Of a DNA stretch of 64,000 bases, positions 33,925 through 46,334 are shown piece by piece. This DNA is from Camellia lanceoleosa (Eukaryota > Streptophyta > Magnoliopsida > Ericales > Theaceae): NCBI GenBank assembly GCA_025200525.1, contig CM045761.1:63706009-63770008 (forward strand), written 5' to 3'. Under the pieces are notes generated by a model. That model saw only the letters and a list, made by a program, of their open reading frames with translations, made no database searches and had not been told where the DNA came from. Made by a program: the position numbers and the translations under genes. The first letter of the stretch is position 1; every line of letters begins with the position of its first letter.

Positions 33925-34290
33925 AAAAATTAATTTTTTTATATTTTTTGTATATTTTTATTTTTAATATTTTAAATAAATTTTTTATTTTCTAAATACA
34001 CATAACTTAAATACACCTAAAAAATAAAATGTTTGTGAAAAATATTTTAAAAATTCAATAAATATACAAGAATACAAAAAATGTATTGAATTTATATATA
34101 TTTTTTTATATTTGATGAATTTTTTAAAAATGTTTTCTATAAATATTATACTTTTTAATTTTATTTAAGCTAGGTGCATCTAAAAAATAAAAAAATCTTA
34201 AAATATTCAATTTTTTTGACTAAAAAACACATGAAAATAAAAAACTTAATTTTCAAAAAAGTAGACTCAATTTTTTAAAACCAAACAAGA
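33925..34290. mobile_element. AT-rich foldback MITE, copy 4
   Basis: Arm blocks AAATACACATAACTTAAATA..AAAATAAAATGTTTGTG and ..ATTATACTTTTTAATTTTAT..AGGTGCATC. Ends TTTTAAAACCAAACAAG. Abuts the right end of the MULE, so the MULE may have landed next to or within it. Confidence 0.5.
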
Positions 34291-34587
34291 TGAATAATTT
34301 TATCTAGTCTCCGTTTACATATCTTTCTAGTCCATCACAATTGACAATCCACCGTTTACATATATATAAAATAAAAATAAACATGGGGGCACAAATTCTA
34401 ATAAGATGGAATTTCAAAATTTATATTAAAATTGTGTTTAAATTTTAAATTTATGAAGGAAAAGAAAATTAAAGAATAAGAGAAATCAAATCCAAATTAA
34501 CACAACTAACACCACTTAATCTATCATGACCATATCTCTTATGAAAAATGTTATAGATTTTAAATTTTTTATCAAATAAATGATTAA

Positions 34588-34775
34588 GGTCTCGTTTGGG
34601 AACATGTTTTTTTAGTAATTTTTTTGTTAAAATATGATGTAAAAAAAAAAACTAGTATGTTTGGGATAATTTTTTTGCTTTTTACGAAAAGATGTGCAAA
34701 AAGTAGAGAGAAAATAAAATCTTTGACTTTTTGGTATGAGTTGTTGGCTTTTTAGTTTTTTTTTTTTTATCAATT

Positions 34776-34818
<43 letters not shown>

Positions 34819-35018
34819 AAAAAAAAACAACAAAAAAAAAAAAAGATTCTTTTTTTTTCTTTTTTTTTTCTAAAAAAAAAAAAAAAAAAAAGTCAAAACA
34901 TTTTTTTTTTGAGTGACTATTTTAGCCAAATAGCCAAAAAGTTACTAAATTAGCCTGTTCCCAAACGAGGCCAACTTTTTGACTATTTGGCTAAAATAGC
35001 CACTTGCCAAACGAGGCC
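34588..35018. mobile_element. Tourist-type MITE with duplicated tail, TAA TSD
   Basis: GGTCTCGTTTGGGAACA left end and GCCAAACGAGGCC right end with TAA on both sides (34585-34587, 35019-35021). A second, internal end (TTCCCAAACGAGGCC, to 34972) precedes the outer one by 46 bp. The centre is expanded by long A and T runs (34757-34912). Confidence 0.65.
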
Positions 35019-35032
35019 TAAATGTCTCCCAT

Positions 35033-36850
35033 TTAGGGATGTAAAAATGGCCCGAGATCCGTAAGCGACTTGAAGCCAGCCCGCCTCATTTCGGTCCGGT
35101 TATGCTCGGGCCCAAGTCCAGCCCGAGACCTTAGGCCTAGGCTTGGGCCTTCTATTTGAATCCTGACCCGTTGGCCCAGCTCAGCCCAGCCTAACCCAAA
35201 AAAAAAGTTGGCCCTACAGGCGACTCGGCCTTCCCTCTCTAATTCTGTCTACCAATAATCAAATTTCAAAGAATTAAAAATTTAAAAAAACAAAAGACTT
35301 GCAAGTTGTAATGGTTAAATAATAATAAAATAAATAAAATAAAGGATTGCAACAACCGTTAAAAAAAACAGAAAAATGGCCAATCTTTTCCTTGCGCAGG
35401 GAGGCAAAATTGATGTTGCCTCTCGCCGCAAAGTTGTCGCCTCTACCCCCCCTTGTTGCCTTGTCATGCATTACATCATTGTAATTTGCAATGAAGGAAA
35501 AATAAATAAATTTAATTGTCTGCACCTTTGCAAACTAAAAGAAAAAAAAAGTAATAATAAAAATAATATTCTAATTCAATAGTCATATTATGGTTTAAAA
35601 CACAATGGTCATTTTTTTCTTTATTTATAAATTTAGTTCAATCTTTCAAACTTCTATAAATATCTTTAATTTTTCAAAATAAATCTCACAAACAATTATC
35701 TCTCTTAAACTATCAATCTCTCTCAACTCTCAATTAATTTTAAAGTATCATTCCTAAGTGGCAATTGCAATTGTGCAAAAAGAAACTAATTTTTGTATCA
35801 CATTTGTTTGTCGATAAAATTAATTAGTTTAATTAAATTTACTAACTACTCATTTTTTTACATTAATTATTTCTAAACATATATTAATTATTATTTTTTA
35901 CTTATTATTTAATTAATTGTTAGTTCTTACATATTATTTTACATACATTACTATGGATCCTAATATTCTTAATGTTTATGTGGATATTGATATATATATA
36001 TATATATTACATAACATGAATCTATTGATTCTCCTTCTAATATCCATCTTCCAACAGTTGGATCATCATCTCGAGGCACAACTAATAGTGTTTGGGAACA
36101 TTTTGAAAAAACATTTATAAATAATCCTGATGGTATAATTACATTTAAAGCAAAATTTAAATATTGTGCACATTTACTTAGTGATGAATTTTCAGGAAGT
36201 ACTAGTCATCTAAAAAAGCATGCTAACAAATATTTATAAAATCAACAACATGATATTAGAAGTCAAATGCAATTAGGGGCATAATCAACTTTTAATTTGC
36301 AAATATTTTCATATTTTATTGAATGATATAAATTTTTATAATATTTTATTTCAATTTGAAATAAAAATTATTCATTGAATAAATGTTATATAATTAATTT
36401 AATGATTGTAGTATTAAAAGTTTCATTTTCATATATAAAAAATTATTCATTTCAAAGGGAAAAAATTACATAATTACATACTTTTTTAGTTATAAGTTCA
36501 TAATTAAAAAAACATAAGCCGTACACAATTAAATTTAATACCACCATACATGAACCATAACCAAACATCCCATTAATCTTAACTAAAATATTATTTACAA
36601 ATTTTCTTTTATTTTTTTATCTCTAATAAATAATCTACATAGATAATGCCAACCCAGGCCCGTCCTGCAACTCGAGGCCAGACCTGTGGGGCCGACTCTA
36701 GGCCTGAGCTTAGGCTCGCAGGCTCGACCTTATGCCCTCTTTCGAGTGTACCACGACTTGGGCATGGGCCCCACTTTTTGGCCCATGGGCTGACCTAGGC
36801 TGGCCTGCCAAACAAGTAGGGGCCCATCGAGCTCTGCTCAAGGGTCATGA
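35033..36850 (+). mobile_element. hAT transposon relic, copy 1
   Basis: Left part TAGGGATGTAAAAATGGCCC followed by GGCC-rich subterminal words (to about 35235) is typical of hAT ends. A GGCC-rich stretch at 36650-36840 is the likely opposite subterminal region. Between them lies the first part of a transposase gene (35953-36239). Clear homology to the copy at 60.4-63.8 kb runs from about 35640 to 36290. The right terminus and target duplication were not found. Confidence 0.65.
35953..36239 (+). pseudogene. hAT transposase N-terminal fragment with BED zinc finger
   Basis: BED fingers bind transposon ends. Starts MDPNILNVYVDID, shifts frame in a TA run, then reads ESIDSPSNI..NSVWEHFEKTF and FKAKFKYCAHLLS..TSHLKKH. 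The finger's first Cys has become Phe (KFKYC). Stop at 36237-36239, and no catalytic domain follows. At 36.16 kb this copy has the uninterrupted sequence AAAGCAAAATTTAAATA, where the second copy carries a MITE insertion. Confidence 0.75.
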
Positions 36851-36999
36851 TTACACCATGTTTCCATGTGAGACATTTGGTCATTTATTTGGTAGAAATT
36901 TTGATATCCCTAACATTACCTATCTCTTGTTTATCGCAAAATCATGTAGATCAATATCTTAAATATTGAATTCATTGTTGTTAAAATCTCAATCCCAAA

Positions 37000-37420
37000 G
37001 TTAGGGAAATGGGGTGGTTGTAGTGCGGAGGCATAACAATTTTTGTTGTGCAACCATATGGGCCCATTTTTAGAACCTATTTTGATGATCTGAACCATTT
37101 ATATTTTAGAGTATATTGCATAAAACATATCTGCAAAAAATAGGTTGATCGGACATTGTTAATTATTTCATCAAATTGCATTTGTATTTACAAATATAAA
37201 TGACAATTGTGATTTGAAGTACAAAATTGAATACAAATGTGAGTATATGAAAGGGTTACAAATATCCAATTAATTTATTTTTTTACAGGTATTTTCTGCT
37301 CATTATATTTTAAAATTTGAACAATTCGAAGCACCAAATCATGCTCCAAAATAGGCCCATATGGCCGCATAATAGTGGTTGCTTTGTCCCCACACAATAG
37401 CCACCCCATCTCCCAAACTC
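37000..37420. mobile_element. GATCGGATATC foldback MITE, copy 3 (diverged)
   Basis: Outer arms GGGAAATGGGGTGGTTGTAG and, from the right, GGGAGATGGGGTGGCTATTG pair. Inner blocks ATATGGGCCCATTTTTAGAAC and TTGATCGGACATTG are recognisable family parts. The right arm has lost most of the GATCGG core. A 9-bp direct repeat with one mismatch (AATCTCAAT / AAACTCAAT) could be the target duplication but is not firm. Confidence 0.6.
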
Positions 37421-38438
37421 AATTTTCTCACTATTCTTAGGTTTGGACCTTAATAAACTAGTCTTGAAAAATAGTATTGTAGATATTTTTTTCATACACT
37501 TCTATCGAGTTTAATGACTAAAATATCACTTCTTTTTTGTTGTTGTTGTTGTTGTCGTCGTCAATTTTACTTAATGAAAATAGATAGATAATTTAGATTG
37601 AAAATAAATCAAAACATTAGAATTTAAATTGACAAAATTAAAAATTTAGGATTTATTTTATTACAAGGAGGAAACTTATAATTTATTTTATTGGTTTCAT
37701 TTGGGATGTAGGTTGGCTTTTTGATTATTTTAGCTTAGGATTAAAAAGTCTCATTTGGGATTGACTTTTTGATTTTTTTGACTTTTATGAGAAAAAAATG
37801 AAATAATTATAGTTTTGATGTGATGTTTTATCTTATTGACTGTTTAGCCTATTTTATTTTTTTGTGGGTAAAATAGTCAAAAAAACCTCTCAACTCTTAC
37901 ATGCCAAATGAGCACTATTATTTTTAAAGAAATTTTAGGAAGTCTGTAGATAAAAATTTTCAAATAAGTATTAGGGTGGTGAATTGGCCAATGATTTATT
38001 TTGTATCGTCACGTCCCTCTACCTTCATGTTGCATTCTATGTTCGTCTGAGAAGATTTTTTTTAGTTTAATTTTTTAGTTTTTTTTTACTATTTTAGCAT
38101 GATTAAAAAAATTTCATTTCAGAAGAACTTTTGATTTTTTTTGTAGTTTTATAAGAAAAAAGTGAAATGATTATGGTTTGAATGTGATATTTTATCTTGT
38201 TGATTTTTTAGTCTATTTTAACTTTTAGTGACTAAATTAGTCCTAACCCACTTTCCACATGAGGCCTCTATAGTTCCTGAATTCTTTGAATTACATTATA
38301 GATGATTGTGAAAGAAGGGAAGTGATAGAAAGCTCTAAAAGTAGAGCTCTAAATGGAGCTCTACTGAGCTGGCAGTGAAGGGAAAAACAAAAAACAAAAA
38401 AGGACTAAAACATCACATCAATGGATGGGCCCTACTCA
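37421..38438. other. AT-rich stretch with degraded Tourist-like fragments
   Basis: Two blocks, about 37690-37920 and 38060-38270, carry CATTTGGGATGTAGGTTGGC / TTTTTGATTTTTTTGACTTT and GCCAAATGAGC-type words like broken MITEs. No gene. Confidence 0.4.
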
Positions 38439-39289
38439 TTAGAGCTCCTTTAGGGGTGCCTCTATGTACACATCACCTTTCATCTCAAGGCACACTATTA
38501 CTTAAGGCATACTTTTAATAATTTGATAAATACAAAATTTGCTCAATACACACCACAATATTTTATCTTTATCCTTACTCATACACCCTGCACATATATT
38601 TCATCTTCACATTTACTTACTCACACACCCCACCCATGATCTTGCATCTCCCTCTCCGTTCTCTGTTTCATCAAAGATGGTAGTGGTGAAGATCCATTAT
38701 CCTCCATTCTCTGTTTCATCAAAGACACAGGTGGAAACAACTCCACATTTGAGATACAGTAGGTGAGAATTCTCATTTTGCTTAAATTTGAAGGTTTTAT
38801 GTACGTTTTTCCATTGCCATGAGCATCGTACATGAATGTTTGATTTTGTAAAACAGTGGCATTGTATATGGAAGTCTGATTTTGCGAACCGTTCGACACT
38901 GGTCTATCGAACATTAACCTTTTGTCCTGAGTGTTTCTATCGCACAACTTCAATATGTTCGATTGTAGTTAGTCGAACATGAGTACATTGTTCGAATCTG
39001 GGTATCTAAACGAATACAAACGGTTTACCACTCAGCAAGTACACGAAAACGAAAAAAAAAAAAATGAAAAACTAACATTTTCCTTACTTCATTGTTTAAA
39101 ACCAATATTGCTAGATACATCCATCATTCAGTCAAATCAAAATCTTCAATAATATGTATATTTTTTATTGTTTGTTTAAGGGTTTTTGATTTTTGTTTCA
39201 GGATTTTTGAGTTATTGAAAGAAAAGATACGTAAGTAACGTTTCAGAAGAAGGGTGTGTATTATATTCATTATTATCCTTTATGTTATC

Positions 39290-39960
39290 CCAGATAGGCA
39301 ACCCAAGAGGGGGGTGAATTGGGTTATTAAAAATTTCACAGTATTAAAACCAACACAATATTCAGAATTTTAATAAAAAAACAGAATAATAATTATCAAT
39401 ATAAACGTAAGAGAGATAGGGAGAGAAAATCAAACACTGCGATTTATAGTGGTTCAAGACGCCATTTACGTCCACTCCCCAAGGAACCTCCTTGGGAATT
39501 TCCTTACTATCAATTGAATAAATACACCACCAAGCTTGTGGATTTGGCACAGGACTTACTCTTATCTATTGAGCCTCACTCAACAATAAAAGCCTTACCC
39601 TCACAAAATCTCTCTAAAAAATAAAGAATAAAGAATAAGAATAAGGGTAATTTACTCCTCTTTACAATATTTCTCTCACAAAGAGTAGATATGAAAGTGT
39701 AAAAATAAATGCTAGACTTAGATCCGAAAGTGAAAGAGAATACAATTTGGAGTTCTCAAAAATTTTCTCTTAAGTTCTTGGTTTGTTCTCCACATCCAAC
39801 ACTTCTATTTATACACGTAAATATACCGTTGGACGCCCTTGCCGACGCCATGGCTTACATAAGCGCTCGACGTCATCGTTTACATAAACACGCTCCTGAT
39901 GTCATGGCTTACATAAGCAGGCTCTTGATGTCATCGCTTACATAAGTACACTCCTTAATT
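39290..39960. mobile_element. Probable retroelement (LTR/TRIM-like) fragment
   Basis: CCAAGAGGGGGGTGAATTGG.., then TTTATAGTGGTTCAAGACGC and ACGTCCACTCCCC..AACCTCCTTGGG resemble sequence found in plant LTR/TRIM-type repeats. I cannot define LTR ends or target duplications, so the assignment is tentative. Confidence 0.35.
39845..39955. repeat. Four tandem copies of a 25-29-bp unit
   Basis: Units with GTCATGGCTTACATAAGC recur at offsets of 25, 29 and 29 bp. The differences (GCC/TCA; GCT/GTT) suggest an old array. Confidence 0.75.
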
Positions 39961-40111
39961 TTAAATAGTCAGCAAATGATAAGAATAAAAATAAGACTAA
40001 TTTTTTCTTTTTGTTTTTTTTTTTAAACATGGAGCCACCGTTTTTGTAGACAATTTAATACAAAGTTCACAACTTTCAAACAAACAAATAATTTTCTCCA
40101 TCTTGTTTATA

Positions 40112-40146
<35 letters not shown>

Positions 40147-41009
40147 ACTCCATCTTTTTCTTCTTGCTTGATTATAATATGATATAATCAATGTAGTGTA
40201 GTGTGATATGATGTAATCAATGCAATGTAAAAAATTTAATAGCGCACGTGATGTATTCTGCATATAACGTTATATATGTTCTGATCAAATATTTGCATAC
40301 ACAGAAAAATCTCTTTAAATAATATTTATGATAGATCTGAAAATATATGCTCTCTTTAAAATATTGTACAAGTTGTAGAGATTTTAAACTAAATATATTC
40401 TCCCAGTCCATATTAATTTTCTCAAAACAAGATAACTCATAAATATCAAATTTGTCAAAATAATACAACCAATCAATCATTTTTATCAAAATTATATAAC
40501 TAATCGATTTGTCAAAAGATGAATAGTAATTAACCCTATTTTTCAAAAAGTGAATAGTAAAGCTTTTGAAAATATTTTTATTTAAATAATATTTAACAAA
40601 TATATATTTTAAAAAAAATAATATTTTGGGTCAAATAATATGTAAATTAGAAAAATCCAAATTGTTACAAATAATATTTTAGACATCATCAAAATTAAAT
40701 AATCAAAATTAAATAATATGATTAACACTTTATAGTAACTTTACGTAAGGTGTGTATCATAGTCCAAAGCCCTTTGTCCTTTGTGGTTATTTTACATTAG
40801 GTTAATATTGTAATAAAAAAATAAACTAATTAATGGTATGCCTTGAGATAAAAGGTGGTGTGTAAATAGAGGCTTCCCTCTTTTAGAGCTCCCAAATATT
40901 TTTACGTGAATATATTTTTATTAAAAATTAAAAAACAAAATTGAACTGAAGAATTTAAAATTTGATATGACATAACAATCATACGGATTGTTTGGAATTA
41001 TATAAATAA

Positions 41010-41228
41010 GGTCCCGTTTGGGATATTAGTTTGGGCTAAAATAGCTATATAAGACAAAATAAGCTATTGTAGCAAAATAGAACAAAATGTCATATCTAAC
41101 TTATAATCATTTTATTTTTTCTTTCACAAAAATCAAAAAGTCAAAAATTTATCCCAAACAAGGCTTTTTAGCTCTAAGCTAAAAACAGTCAAAAAGTCAA
41201 AAAGCCAACCAACATCCCAAACAAACCC
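41010..41228. mobile_element. Tourist-type MITE, 219 bp, TAA TSD
   Basis: GGTCCCGTTTGGGATATT left end and ATCCCAAACAAACCC right end with TAA on both sides (41007-41009, 41229-41231). Confidence 0.7.
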
Positions 41229-41265
41229 TAAATATGGTATATTTTTAATTTTTTACAAAAGATGT

Positions 41266-44200
41266 TGTCACGAGCCAAACCCGCCTCTATGGGTTTAGCA
41301 TCAGAATCGCCAAGAATCCGTGATTATCGAAAAGCCCGCTAATAAGAAGACAAGATACAGAGTATAGGGGCATGGTGGAAGCCAAAATAGTAATTAAACA
41401 ATGTCCAATGAGCTGTGACAGTCTGTATGTAAAAAGACTTTTCATATATATACACATTTGGAAATAGAACAGTATAAACAATCATCCAGGTCAGGGACTT
41501 AATCCCTATTAAGACAGTACAGTACAGTGCTATCAGTCGATGAAGTATTATAAAACAGATACAGAGACAGATGGGGGAAACTAAAACACCCAAAAGCTGT
41601 AGCTGTCACGACCCAAACTCGCCCCTATGGGTTTAGCACCGTAATCGGCCAGTAATCCGTGATTACTGAAGGCCTTCTTAACTGTAAGACAGTATTACAG
41701 AGTACAGGGGCATGGCGGAAGCCAAAACAGTAAATAAACAATATCCAATGAGCTGTGACAGTCTGTATGCAAAAAGACTTTTCATACATATATACACAGA
41801 CAGTACAAAACAGTATGTACAACATTTATAATTATTCAAAACAGGGACCTAATCCCTACTAAACAATACGATATCAGTCTAAATAGTTATTACAAAACAG
41901 ATGCAGAGACAGACAGAGAGAAATAAAACACCCCTAAGCCATAGCTTGGCGGGCTCGGAACCTCGCAGGGAGGCACAGTGGTTGGCTTGACAAAAAGGGA
42001 AGTCTAACCCACGCTCCTAGCTCCGGTCTGGTGCCTGAACACCTACATATATATATATATAAACAGTGAGCTAAAGCCCAGTGAATAACATAATGCGTAA
42101 AGAGGTTAAGAATGAATGTTCTTTCAGTATTGAAAACAGTCAATTAATTCAGTATATCAGTCATTCAGTCGTAACAGTCATATGTGGTACATCCGTTAGC
42201 ATAGCAATACAGTAAACAGTAGGTCTTAAAAGACCGAGCAGTCAATAATGGCCATCATAACAGTAAACAGAAGTTCCAAGATAAGAACTGACAGAGATCT
42301 CAGTAACAGTAGCAGTAACAGTAACAGTAACAGTAGTTGCTATGGATACCACAATACGGTTCAGAATAGAGGACATACATTCATTCAGTTAACAGTATCG
42401 ATTCAGAAGCAGTATAGTTTAACCATTCAGAAGATATTTATATTTGAACATATCTTTACACAATTGTTACTCACAGAGTTCTGGGCTATAAGCAGCTAAA
42501 GCGCGTCTCCGGAAGCCAACCCTAAACAGTGACAGGATGAACATACACTAAGTTACACAGTCGGGAATCAAGGACTTAGTCCCTACTTAGACTCGGTGTG
42601 GTTCTACATCTATATCCTCATTAAGATGCCTTAAACTAGGCCTAAAAATGTTTAGAATGGAATGAGGATGCAAAGATGCACTTTAAAATTATTTTCAGAA
42701 TTTTGAGAAAACAGGGGATCCACTTGAGCGCAGGTTACCCCATTCGAGCGCAAAGGCAAACACAATACTCCTCTCGGGCGCGAGTTACTCGCCGAGCGAT
42801 CAGAAACATGCCAAAAATCGATAGGTGAAATTCACGCCGATTGGCGCCGACACCCGCCGAAAGAAGACACAAGGTTACGCTGGACCGTAAATTACCCCGC
42901 TCGAGCGGACATCAAAACAAAGGTCATCGAGAGCACGAATTTCACGCCGAAAGTGCCATTTCGCTCGAGCGTGAGTTCAAAATCTGGAATTCCCAGATTT
43001 GAACCTCAAGCTCAAATTCAACCTTTGATGCATCAAAACCAAACCTTTTGGGCCAATTTTCCAGAAAACATTCAAAAAATCATAGTTTAACACGATTCAA
43101 AGCTCAAATGTAAAATCAAAGCCCCAACGGAAGATTAATTGTACCCATTTTGAAACCAAATTTCATGAATATGAAGAACATGCAACCATGCATGAATTTA
43201 ACCAATTCAAAGCTTCCAACACTTGCTCTAATGAGCCAATTCTTATAAAATCAAGTTGAAAACATGGATTTTAGCATAAACATGAACATGCATGTGGGAT
43301 TCCAAGAACATTAACTTCAAAACTCAAGAATGGCAACATGCATGTATGGATTAAGCTCTTAATTCAACAACTTGAGCTAGTTCTAGGATTAATTCACTAA
43401 TTTGACATGAAACATGCAAGATCAAGCTCAATTCATAAATAAGAGGGTAATTACTCTACCTTAGGTCTTGAATTACAAGACTAGCAGTTCAATTTAGTAA
43501 TGGATTCCTTAAATCTACCAAGTTTCCAAGCCAATTCTCAAGAACTCAAGATGAACAACTCAATTTCTCTTACTCTCTCACTCTAGTCGGCTAGAATAAG
43601 GAAATAGGCTGATGAAATGTGTTATGTGATCAAGTGTGTGTAAGGCTCAAATGTTTAGATGATGGGCCACTAAATGACAATTCGGTAAATAAGGCCAAGT
43701 TATGTAATTCAATATTATAAAATCTAATTTAATCATACCAAATCACTTTTCAGATAAATATACCATAAAATCATATAAACTCTAACGATTATAAAGCATT
43801 AATTAATTTCGGATTCGGCCGCCAATAAGGCATTCAATTTGTAGTTTAACGCATAAAACATTAATAGATACTTCGGCATTCAAACAGATAGAAATGCATT
43901 CAACTAGCACATTCAATCAACCAGTTTAGTATTTCAGTCGGCTCAATTACTCATCATAATTAGTCTCAGTTTAGCAGTAATCAGTAGCGTTATCAGTGAT
44001 CAGTGGTGAGGATTATTACAGTAGCTTGAACGGGCTCGGAACCTCACAGTGAGGCACAGTGGTTGGCTTTGACAAAAAATAGTCTAACCCACGTTCCTAA
44101 CTCCGGTCTGGTGCCTGGACACCTATATATATATATATATAAACAGTGAGCTAAAGCCCAGTGAATAACATAATGCGTAAAGAGGTTAAGAATGAATGTC

Positions 44201-45985
44201 CTTTCAGTATTGAAAACAGTCAATTGATTCAGTATATCATTCATGCAGTCATAATAGTCATATGCGGTACATCCATTAGCAGAATAGTACAGTAAACAGT
44301 AGGTCTTGAAAGATCGAGCAGTCAATGATGGCTATCATAACAGTAAGCAAAAGTTCCAAGATAGGAACTAACAGAGATCTTTGTAACAGTACCAGTAACA
44401 GTAACAGTAATTGCTAAGGATGCCACAATATAGTTCAGAATAGAGGACAGACATTCATACAGTTAACAGTAAACAGTTCAGAAGATAGTTCAGTTGATCA
44501 TTCAGAAAATATTCATTTTCGAACATATCTTTACAACATTGTTACTCACAGAGTTCTGGGCTACAGATAAGCTAGAGCGTCTCCGGATGCCAACCCTACA
44601 CAGTTACAAGATGAACACACACTAAGTTACACATTCGGGAATCAAAGACTTAATCCCTAATTGACTCGGTGTGGTTCTACATCTATATCCTCATTAAGAT
44701 GCTTTAAACTAGGCCTAAGAATGCCTAGAATGAAATGAGGATGCAAAGATGCACTTTAAAAATATTTTCAGAATTTTCAGAAAAATAGGATTCCGTTCGA
44801 AGCGTTTTTTTTTCGCCGAGCGACATGCATAAAGGTTCTCGCCGAAGGCACTTCCACGCCGAGCGATCGCAAAACATGGCAAAAGTATCGGATGTGAAAA
44901 TCACGCCGATGGGCGCCGATATCCGCCGAAGCGTGTGACATGTCTGCTCGAGTGTGCATTTCGCCGCGGATCAGAAAATAATGCAAAGTGCTGGGAGCAC
45001 GAATTTCATGCTCGAGTGCCACTTTCCCCGCTCGAGCGTGAGTCCAAATTTTGGAAATTCCAGATTTGAACCTCAAGCTCAAAACTAAGTTTCAATGTAT
45101 CAAATTCGATCCTTTTGGGCTAATTTTCTGGAAAACACTTCAAAACTCATAATATAACATGTTTCAAAGCTCAATTTGTAAAATCAAAACCCAAAGGTAG
45201 TTCAATTAAACACAATTTCAACCCAACTTTCATAAACATGATGTAAAACATAACATACATGAATTTAATCAACCTTAAGCTTTGAAAACATGAACAAATG
45301 AGCCAATTCTTTCTATAACATGGTGAATTCATGAACTATGGTCGAAAGATGGACATACATGAAGCAATTTCATGATAAACAACTCCAAAACTTCAATATA
45401 AGAGCATGCATGCATGGATTAAGTTCCAATTCAACATTATTAGACCAAAGATTGACTTAGATCACTAAACTCCCCTGAACCATACAATATATGTCTAAAA
45501 TTCATAAATAGAAAAGCAAAAGCTCTACCTTAAGTCTTTAATTTCAAGAAGGGGAGCTCAATTATACAATTAGCGTTCAAATCTTCCAATTCTCTAAGCA
45601 ACTCTCTAGATGAAGCCAAGTTCTCTACCTCTCTCTCTCTCATTCGGTTTTGCTCTCAATATGGCCGAGAAATGTTATGAAAATCAAGTCTCAATGTCCC
45701 ACATCGGATAAAGGCGGTGTGTGTGTGTGTTCTATATATCATCTTACAGGCCTTTTTTTGTGGGTTCAATGTAAGCTCATTGTTCAAAAAAAAAAAAGTC
45801 TCAAATGTTTTATGAGATGGCCCGCTAACATGGCATTTTGGTAATTAAGTCCAACTCTTGCAATTAATCATTATTTAATTTAATTTAATCATACCAAATC
45901 ACATTTCAGATAAATACACAATAAAATCACATAAATTCTAATGATCATAAAATATCGATCAATTTCGATGGTGAGGGTTATTATA
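41266..45985. mobile_element. Outer solo LTR (TGTCACG family), split by a sister solo LTR
   Basis: Starts TGTCACGAGCCAAACCCG, ends GGTGAGGGTTATTATA, and is flanked by GATGT on both sides (41261-41265, 45986-45990). Its sequence is 41266-41603 plus 44026-45985, about 2.3 kb. The final CA has become TA. The body matches the inner LTR closely (for example CGGGCTCGGAACCTC.., AGTGAGCTAAAGCCCAGTGA, ATGAGGATGCAAAGATGCAC). There is no internal coding region, so it is a solo LTR of a retrotransposon whose proteins are not visible here. Confidence 0.9.
41604..44020. mobile_element. Inner solo LTR (TGTCACG family), 2417 bp
   Basis: TGTCACGACCCAAACTCGCC to GGTGAGGATTATTACA, flanked by GTAGC on both sides (41599-41603, 44021-44025). 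Inserted in the outer LTR of the same family in the same orientation. Includes CAGTAACAGTAACAGTAAC microsatellite (about 42300-42335), a (TA)n run at about 42047-42061, and CGAGCG-rich words near 42720-42970. Open frames here are short and without motifs. Confidence 0.9.
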
Positions 45986-46055
45986 GATGTGTAATATAAT
46001 AGATAGGTGATATGACTCAAATAAAAAATGATGTAACCCAACTTAAAAAAATATA

Positions 46056-46334
46056 CTTCCACTGTCTCAAAATAATAATCTATTTTGAGAAATTCAACTT
46101 TTTTTAATAGTACAATTATTACATTTTAAAAATATTAAATTTTCAAAATTATCCTTTGATAGTACATTATTTTGAAAATATCAATTGTCATAATTATACT
46201 TTTTATATTATTAATGAATTTAAAAAGAAGGGTAAAATAATAAATTCATATTATTCCTTAATTTTTGAGAAAGGATTAATATTGTAAGATAATAAAAAAT
46301 AAAATAAGAGAGTAATATTTTGAGACAGAAAGAG
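46056..46334. mobile_element. Stowaway-like MITE
   Basis: CTTCCACTGTCTCAAAATAA at the left pairs with CTCTTTCTGTCTCAAAATAT from the right. TA precedes the left end. The terminal motif resembles Stowaway/Mariner MITEs (CTCCCTCCGTCYCAAAAT). The right TA is two bases off, so that end is slightly decayed. Confidence 0.6.

Larger units (their letters stand above)
38449..40882. mobile_element. 2.43-kb MULE-type TIR element, 10-bp TSD
   Basis: TTAGAGCTCC is duplicated exactly at 38439-38448 and 40883-40892. The terminal repeat has the core GCCTCTATGTACACATCACC on the left and GCCTCTATTTACACACCACC on the right (opposite strand), then TTTYATCTCAAGGCA, about 60 bp in all. The interior has no transposase but includes a retroelement-like block at 39290-39960 and a ~29-bp tandem repeat. 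Confidence 0.85.

Noticed and set aside
41266..45985. Tandem segmental duplication of a 2-kb unit
   Set aside because: The TG..CA ends and the two 5-bp duplications (GATGT and GTAGC) explain the pattern better as nested solo LTRs.
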